Of a stretch of 64,000 bases of DNA, positions 58,601 through 64,000 are shown one piece after another (positions within the stretch are counted from its first letter, which is position 1; each line of letters begins with the position of its first letter). This DNA is from Magnolia sinica. Taxonomy: Eukaryota > Streptophyta > Magnoliopsida > Magnoliales > Magnoliaceae. Position numbers and translations under genes: made by a program. Below the pieces are notes generated by a model, which saw only the letters and a list, made by a program, of their open reading frames with translations, was not told the origin of the DNA and did not search any database. The stretch lies in contig NC_080578.1 in NCBI RefSeq assembly GCF_029962835.1, positions 52,073,001 to 52,137,000 on the forward strand, written 5' to 3'.

Positions 58601-58785
58601 TCCAGTCTTCCGCTTGCGTTATATGAATTGATCTGGAGTATGAATTACTGTTTTGGTATAATCCCAATCATGATTAATGCACTAACCCAGACAACATTTA
58701 ATCATCATTAAATATGTTGCATAAGTGATGCGTTGGAACTCGAGAGTTGGACTTTTACTCGACCCCAGATTTTTAGGGCGTTACA
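55629..58785 (+). repeat. 3' LTR of the chromovirus
   Basis: It starts TATAACATCTCGG (TG mutated to TA) right after the purine tract aaggggggtagat and ends TTTTTAGGGCGTTACA; 3157 bases. TATATAAGG is at 56408, then a GA-rich leader (56465-56515). Two ~98-bp tandem repeats lie near 57639. It corresponds to the solo LTR at 43986-47080. Confidence 0.85.
57639..57905 (+). repeat. Tandem ~98-bp repeats in the chromovirus LTR
   Basis: Units beginning gactcatgagtcgggcatgg (57639) and gactcttgagccgcatacgg (57737) share gtatgggacac, cgagctgtcggcctac and gtgacgagcc. A partial third follows. The same repeats are visible in reverse in the solo LTR at 44830-45120. Confidence 0.75.
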
Positions 58786-59052
58786 ATAAGTATCCAAAAT
58801 ATATACTACCCAAGATTGGCAGGAGTATAATCATTCATTCCATACCAAAAAAAACATATCAGGCCCATCCGTGGGCACCCCAAAAGGAGAGTATGTCCTA
58901 AAAAAACTTATCATACTATGCAAGTTAGTAATTCATCACACACGCGCACATATGAGCGAAGGGCATTCAAAAAGATATTAATGCTCTAGGCATTCCAGGG
59001 AGACTCCAGGTATGTGATCAAGGGAAGGACGTACTACAGACAACGAAAGCCT
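58786..59052 (-). other. 3' noncoding region of Sirevirus-like copy 2
   Basis: Equivalent in place to 7803-8487 of copy 1, but the polypurine cluster is missing. No ORF or repeat is evident. Confidence 0.5.
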
Positions 59053-60081
59053 TTATTGCGCTGGTAAGGAATCCAGAATTTGTTTTGTAGCATGTTGCAA
59101 AATCATTAGCATGTGTCTGATCACTGAAAGACAGGCTTCACAGTCATTGAGCCGTTTCATCATGTGAGATTGTCCATCCAGAAGGTCCTGAACAATGTCT
59201 TGTTCTATGACAGTCTGAGTGATATTAACAGAGTCGAGGCTGTGCTTAGAATTTCCCTTGCTTGAGGTTGGATTGGTTTTTTCCCCACAAAACACGTTAT
59301 CAATGATGTTCGGATTGCAGATGTCTTCGTAGTTGAACCAGGCACACGGGCGTGGGAGATCATTTGTAGGAGGTAGCACAAATTGTTGTGATAGCTTGGA
59401 CACAAGACATGGGAAAGGAAGTGTAGTGATGGATTCATCTATAGACACTCGAATTAATTGTCATAGAATGAGAGTGGGTAGGCACACGTGAATACCTAGA
59501 TGAACATCATATAGAACATTGAGAATGTATGCAAAAAACTTGCTAGAGACTTCACAGGGATAGACATTTGAGTTGAAGATGCTGTGAAGAATTTTATATG
59601 CAGGATCGAGATGTTTAACATGAAGAATATTCTTTGCATTTCTAGGTATTGTAACACCATTACATAGCGCTCGAGTAACTTCTTTCCATACACCAAGACC
59701 ATTCATATTTCGTTCTAATACAGGTATCCTAGTGACTTCTACACCAACCAGACAACTAATCAGTCTAGGGGTGATGTACTCGGTCCAATTTATGACAGCG
59801 ACCGAAATGATTAGAGGATTATTTTCAGCGGTGTAAATTAAGTTCAGAAACTGATGCACAAGATTATGCTAAAATCCTCCACCAAAATTCATGATATTGC
59901 CCCACCCAATCAGTTCTAAGAGATTAATGATCCCAAAGTGTTCAATTCACTTCCTATGAACTGCTCATTTTGCCACAAAGTTTAAGTTGAAAAATGGAGA
60001 TGAGGCAGTTGCATTCTTCTTACCTTTCTTGATCTTAGTTAACGAATGTTGTAGAAGAACCAATCCATTGTTATTAGACAT
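59053..60081 (-). pseudogene. ORF2 of Sirevirus-like copy 2
   Basis: ATG at 60081 (MSNNNGLVLLQHSLTKIKKG) starts a lysine-rich end, then stops near 59966, 59952 and 59872 and an open core 59859-59461: TEYITPRLISCLVGVEVTRI, GLGVWKEVTRALCNGVTIPR, HLDPAYKILHSIFNSNVYPC and YDVHLGIHVCLPTLIL. After one stop, 59448-59053 continues with VSKLSQQFVLPP and a helical tail (HMMKRLNDCEACLSVIRHML). Order and spacing match ORF2 of copy 1 (GIFTINIYPR next to SIFNSNVYPC; CLLTLLVY next to CLPTLIL), though sequence identity is low. It belongs to the same plant transposon-associated domain by inference. Function unknown. Confidence 0.6.
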
Positions 60082-60660
60082 TTTTGCTTGAGATGAAAGA
60101 ATCCAACCAAACTAATAAAAAAAAAAACTATTCTGAAAGATGCAATGCCAAACTGAGATCAACAAGTGTGCCTCATTTTCCATTCTTCTGTATTTAATTG
60201 AGTAATAACCTTCAATATTATCGAACATAGGTTTGATGACATTGATATACCCTATTTAATATTTTTAATGTAGAGTTCAAAGGAAGAACAACTGACCCGA
60301 CGTTTCAGCTGCTCGAGAGGTCATCGATGGAATCGATTCTCGGTCGATGTCATCGACACGTTCACATGATGTATTGATAGACATATCGAAGGTGAATTTT
60401 TTTCAATTTTAGTATTTCAACAAATTGTTATGTATAATTCAGTATATATATGAATCAAATGGTATACATAGCAAAATTTTGTACAAGCATTGTACAAACT
60501 AAAATTATAAACATCAAGATGTTTATATACAAAAGTTGAGGTTAGAGAGCTCAGATATACCATCAAGAGTTCAGAAAAATTGCATCATTTCAGTAGATCT
60601 AGATCTAGATACATGACCTGGACTTGTCTTTCCATGTTCAATATTTCAAGGCATATGAAT
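60082..60660 (-). other. Noncoding interval upstream of ORF2, copy 2, with palindromes
   Basis: It matches 5814-6489 of copy 1 at its gag-proximal end (aaagacaagtccaggtcatg). Boxes such as tcatcgatggaatcgattct, tcgatgtcatcgaca and attgatagacatatcgaag lie at 60215-60390. A TATA box is not convincing here. Confidence 0.55.
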
Positions 60661-63013
60661 CAGCTCTTCTTTTGCCTTTAATGACATAATAGTGGTTATT
60701 TGTGCGACAATCCTTCATTACTGATTTTCCTGATAGGTTAAGGATTTCACATTCCTATTTGTTGAATGTAACCACATGCTCATTGTCACATATTTAAGAG
60801 ATGCTCAGAAGATTATGCGTTAATCCTTTTATGCAAAAGGCATTCTCATTTTTAAGCAATTTTATTCCTTTAATGATTCCTTTTCCAATTACCTTAGCAG
60901 TGCTTCTGTCTCCATAGGTGACTATCCCATCATTAAGATCTGAATGATTTGAGAGGGATTTTTCACCTGTGACATGTCTTAAGCAGCCGCTATCTAGATA
61001 CCACTTAGTGCCATTGCCTGTTATATGATTTAAATGAGTAACCAGGCAATTTTTCTTTTCTTTTACTACCCATTTTGTGGCAGAAATTTTAACTGTGGTA
61101 GTTTCTTTAATCAAGTTAGGCAACTGAATCGTATTTCCACATTTGTTTAATTCAGCTGCTTGATTTGATAGTTTCTTCATTCTGTTAGTTATTCTAGGTG
61201 GTGATGGATGTGTATTTCTTCTATTCATATTCCAAGGTGGGCTCCTGACATTTTACATTATTCCTCTGATCGGTCCATATTTACCAGTATGACTTTGACT
61301 AGAATTATGTTGAGTCCATCTAGGTGACTTGCATTCAAACTTATAATGACCAGAATCACCACATAAATGACAAATAGGAGTGGTTCTTGTTTTACTTCCT
61401 AAAACGACAGATTTTTCAGCCATTGGTGCTGCATTTCTAGTTTTTGTTTTAAATTTATCATATCCTAAGCCACTCTTGTCCTTTCCTTGTCTTCCCATCC
61501 CTAAGACTTTTTCTAATTTCTCACCACTTTGGGAAAACTTATAGTTTGTCTTAGCAAGTTTTCTAGATTCTTCTAAATTAAATAGGAGTGTGGGATTTTC
61601 ATTTTGAAGGAGCATGTTTTTATCTTTTAATAGCTCCACCTGTTTGTTTAGCTTTTCAAATTCGGTTTTAAGGAAGGTATTAATTCTTTCTAATTTATCA
61701 TTATCTAAATGATATTGCTGCAGATGATTAATTAGATGCGCATTAATTTTCAAGGTTTTATCTAGATCTTTTTGCAACAATTCCTTTTTGTTTTCAGTCA
61801 TTCCAAGTCTTTTAAGGATGTTAATGCTATGAATATAGAGTTGATTGTAAGCATCCTGTAGTTTATCCTATTCCTCTTCTTCCTTCTCAGTTTCCTCATT
61901 ATTAGATGGGAATGATTCAGTGGCTTGTGGTTCTTCATTGTTCTTGGTTTCGATGGGAATGATTGGAGTAGTAGAGACCATAAGCATAAGAATTTTCAAG
62001 GATTTCTGGTCTCCATCTCTTTCTGAGTCGCTAGATTCTGAGCTTGACTCTTTTATATCATCTCATGTGGTAGCCATTGCCTTACCCCTAGTTTTTCTAT
62101 TTGGGCACTCAGTAGACAGGTGTCCAAGCTTCTAACAAGCATAACATTGTTGTTCTTTGGTCTTTTTAACAAACTTACCTACAAAATGTTTGTTGTCCAC
62201 TTTTCTTCCTTTAAATGGATGGCCACGATTTTTCTGAAAGAATTTTCTGAACCGTTGTACCAGTAAGGCCACTTCCTCATCTTCATTTTCTTTTTCACTT
62301 TTAATGTCCTCATTTGTTATATTCTTTGAAGTTTTGAGGACAGTAGTTTTGGATTTTACGGTTTATTTGAAGTGTAGTTCAAATGTTTGTAGGGAACCTA
62401 CTAGTTCTTCTACTTTCATTTCATCTATGTTTATGCATTCTTCAATGGTTGTTAGTTTAGGATTGAATCGTTCCGGTACAGATCTTAGTATTTTTCTATA
62501 GATTTTTGGGACCGGAACTTTCTCACCTAATCCACCCATGGAGTTGTAAATGATATTCAGTTTTGTGAAAAGCTCCATGAAGGTCTCATGCTCTTTGATT
62601 CTGAGACTTTCAAACTGTGATGTTAGGAGTTGCAATTTAGATCTCTTCAGAGTGTTTGTTCCTTTATGGGTTGTTTCCAACAAATCTCATGCTTCTTTGG
62701 CTGTCCCACACACATTGATTTGATTGAAAATATCTTGGGACACAACACAGTAGATAGCATTCATAGCTTTGGCCTTAGCAGTTTGGTTTTCTTTATCGAA
62801 TGTTGTCCACTTTTCTTTGGATTTTGGTTTGGTGATAGTTGTGCTATTTTCAAGTACTATTTGTTCAGATGGTAGCACATATCATCTTTCAACTATATCC
62901 CAAACATCATGGTCCAACGATCTCAGAAAGTGCATTCTAGCCTTCCAGTATGCATAGTTTGATCCATCAAATACTGGAGGTCTAAAGACCAATGAGCCCT
63001 CTCCTTTGGCCAT
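60661..63013 (-). pseudogene. gag: Sirevirus-like gag with protease, copy 2
   Basis: ATG at 63013 (MAKGEGSLVF) starts the same Gag as copy 1. Blocks: TTFDKENQTAKAKAMNAIYC (about 62800), TFMELFTKLNIIYNSMGGLG, a first knuckle CYAC...GHLSTEC with a stop inside (about 62100-62150), an acidic segment, a coiled coil (61801-61500) and a second knuckle CHLCGDSGHYKFEC (about 61330-61370). Then comes a copia protease with active site WYLDSGCLRHVTGE (about 60960-61005) and GIKLLKNENAFCIKGLTHNLL. After a stop the start of the GAG-pre-integrase domain is still readable (ICDNEHVVTF; YYVIKGKRRADSYALK) to about 60665. No integrase or RT follows. The protease Asp-Ser-Gly is intact. Confidence 0.85.
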
Positions 63014-63069
63014 ATTCCCAACTTCAGTCAAGATCACTCTCTAGGCGGTGAAGCCCTTAAGAGAGACCC

Positions 63070-63081
63070 GCTCTGATACCA
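63070..63081 (-). promoter_or_regulatory. Primer-binding site of copy 2
   Basis: Minus-strand TGGTATCAGAGC, identical to copy 1 (3830-3841), nine bases from the LTR end at 63091. Confidence 0.9.
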
Positions 63082-63090
63082 ATTAAAATT

Positions 63091-64000
63091 TGCAGTAATG
63101 ATCGCTTTATTTAAAGTAGGAATATGTCAATATGTCCTGGAGGGGGGTGAATAGGACTTGTTTAAATCTTTTATGATTATTTAAAATCCTATCAAACCTA
63201 TCCTGAGAAAATGTGTGTAAATCAGGATTTCTTTAAGGTAACTCTAATGGTTTCCAAGCCAAATAGAGGATCCAGTCATAATACTATTTGACAGATGAAT
63301 AAAATGCATTTTGTAGATTATGATGGATGTGACTGCATGTGAGGGGTGATCTTAGATATTCAATTATGAAAGCATTAAAGAAATCACACAAGTAATCAAA
63401 GAAAATTATCAATCACATACACAATCATTTTTATAGTGGTTCGACTACTTGTCTACTCCACTCCCAGCAGACACATTCAACCTTTGAGTGTACCGGATTT
63501 CAGTAAAGAAGGTTTCACAACGGGTTCACCTCAAACCAGAGGTTTTAAATCAAGTTCACTTCTAACTACTACAACCTACACTTAGGCTAACACAATGTGT
63601 CTACACATCACTATTTATTTTCCCATGAGCAAGGGTTAATACATAGCACCCGACTTTTAAGCCCCACTGGCCAAGGATCCACACAAGGAACCTAACGGAT
63701 GTCTCACAACAGGTTCATCTTTAATCAGAGATTTTAAATAGGTTCACCTCTAACCAATTTATGCTCTCCACAGAGCAAGGGTCCTCTTAAAGCATCCCCA
63801 CGTACACTCCCATGCCTCCTACGAGGACTCGCAAGGGGTGAGAAACACCTTTGACCCAATTCTTAAAAGGAATGATCACAAGGGACCTCTAGACTCTAAT
63901 AACTTACAGATAAGTAGATGAGCCCCATTTAGCACATTGATGAAGATCTTCTCCTTTAATGACGAAGAATCTTCAGCTTCCTTAAATCACAACTTAGAAG
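63091..64000 (-). repeat. 5' LTR of Sirevirus-like copy 2, partial
   Basis: TGCAGTAATGATCGCTTTATTTAAAG onward matches 52274-53190 (the other LTR of this element), including the run tggaggggggtgaatagg. It continues past the window edge. Its U3 is outside the window. Confidence 0.9.

Larger units (their letters stand above)
53890..58785 (+). mobile_element. Chromovirus (Tekay/Del type) element, 5'-truncated
   Basis: The end of RNase H, integrase with chromodomain, a polypurine tract (55616-55628) and a complete 3' LTR (55629-58785) remain. The 5' LTR, gag, protease and RT are deleted. The right end abuts copy 2 noncoding sequence at 58786. The left end joins the middle of the copia LTR through a 49-bp filler-like duplication. 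A related solo LTR lies at 43986-47080. Confidence 0.85.
52274..64000 (-). mobile_element. Non-autonomous Sirevirus-like element, copy 2, 5' LTR runs off window
   Basis: Minus-strand order is 5' LTR (from beyond 64000 to 63091), primer site 63081-63070, gag-protease 63013-60660, noncoding, ORF2 60081-59053, 3' noncoding to 58786, a chromovirus insertion (58785-53890), and the rest of the 3' LTR (53889-52274). It shares every part with copy 1 and also keeps the protease. Integrase, RT and RNase H are missing as in copy 1. The first ~740 bases of the 3' LTR and the polypurine cluster are gone with the 5' half of the chromovirus. Confidence 0.85.

Noticed and set aside
1..64000. Search for host protein genes, tRNA and rRNA
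   Set aside because: Every recognisable coding block belongs to a retrotransposon; no cloverleaf or rRNA-like sequence was noticed by eye. A tRNAscan or protein search could still find something small.

Overview
The window reads as nuclear DNA of a flowering plant with a large, repeat-rich genome. I see no convincing single-copy host gene, tRNA or rRNA. Nearly every base can be assigned to LTR retrotransposons lying inside one another. The evidence is the set of plant lineages present (Ty1/copia Sirevirus-like, and Ty3/gypsy Tat, Athila and chromovirus), TG...CA LTR ends, 5-bp target-site duplications, primer-binding sites and polypurine tracts. All coding regions carry stops or frameshifts, so these are decayed copies. 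The species cannot be named from sequence alone.

Left third (1-21.5 kb): a Tat-lineage gypsy element on the + strand (gag, protease, RT, RNase H, second RNase H, integrase), whose 5' part lies before base 1. Its protease is split by a Sirevirus-like copia element (1619-10820) with 2.2-2.3 kb LTRs and a 5-bp duplication. That element has gag and an extra ORF but no integrase or RT. Downstream of the Tat pol, on the opposite strand, lies a plant-mobile-domain gene (20379-16170) with at least three recognisable GT-AG introns and its own TATA box.

Middle (21.5-49.1 kb): fragments of a solo LTR (family C, minus) and of a chromovirus-type LTR, then a + strand Athila-like element (RT from 23318). 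Its 3' region is split by a solo LTR (family D, 26459-48727). That LTR is split by a second Athila-like element on the minus strand (27630-48421). The second Athila in turn holds three solo LTRs (31516-34826, 39129-41066, 41651-47629), the last of which is split again by a chromovirus solo LTR (43986-47080). Target-site duplications support most levels, giving five layers of insertion.

Right third (49.1-64 kb): an unassigned LTR-like stretch rich in GGCCCAC motifs (49100-52273), then a second copy of the non-autonomous Sirevirus-like family on the minus strand (52274 to beyond 64000). A 5'-truncated chromovirus (53890-58785) interrupts it.

Two themes stand out. First, the LTR promoters of at least five families, Ty1 and Ty3 alike, carry arrays of short inverted-repeat boxes just upstream of a TATA box. 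Each family has its own sequence, except that an Athila LTR and Sirevirus-like LTRs share one box. Second, two unrelated elements carry accessory genes (ORF2 in the Sirevirus-like family, the antisense mobile-domain gene in Tat) whose own upstream regions contain the same boxes as the LTR of their element.
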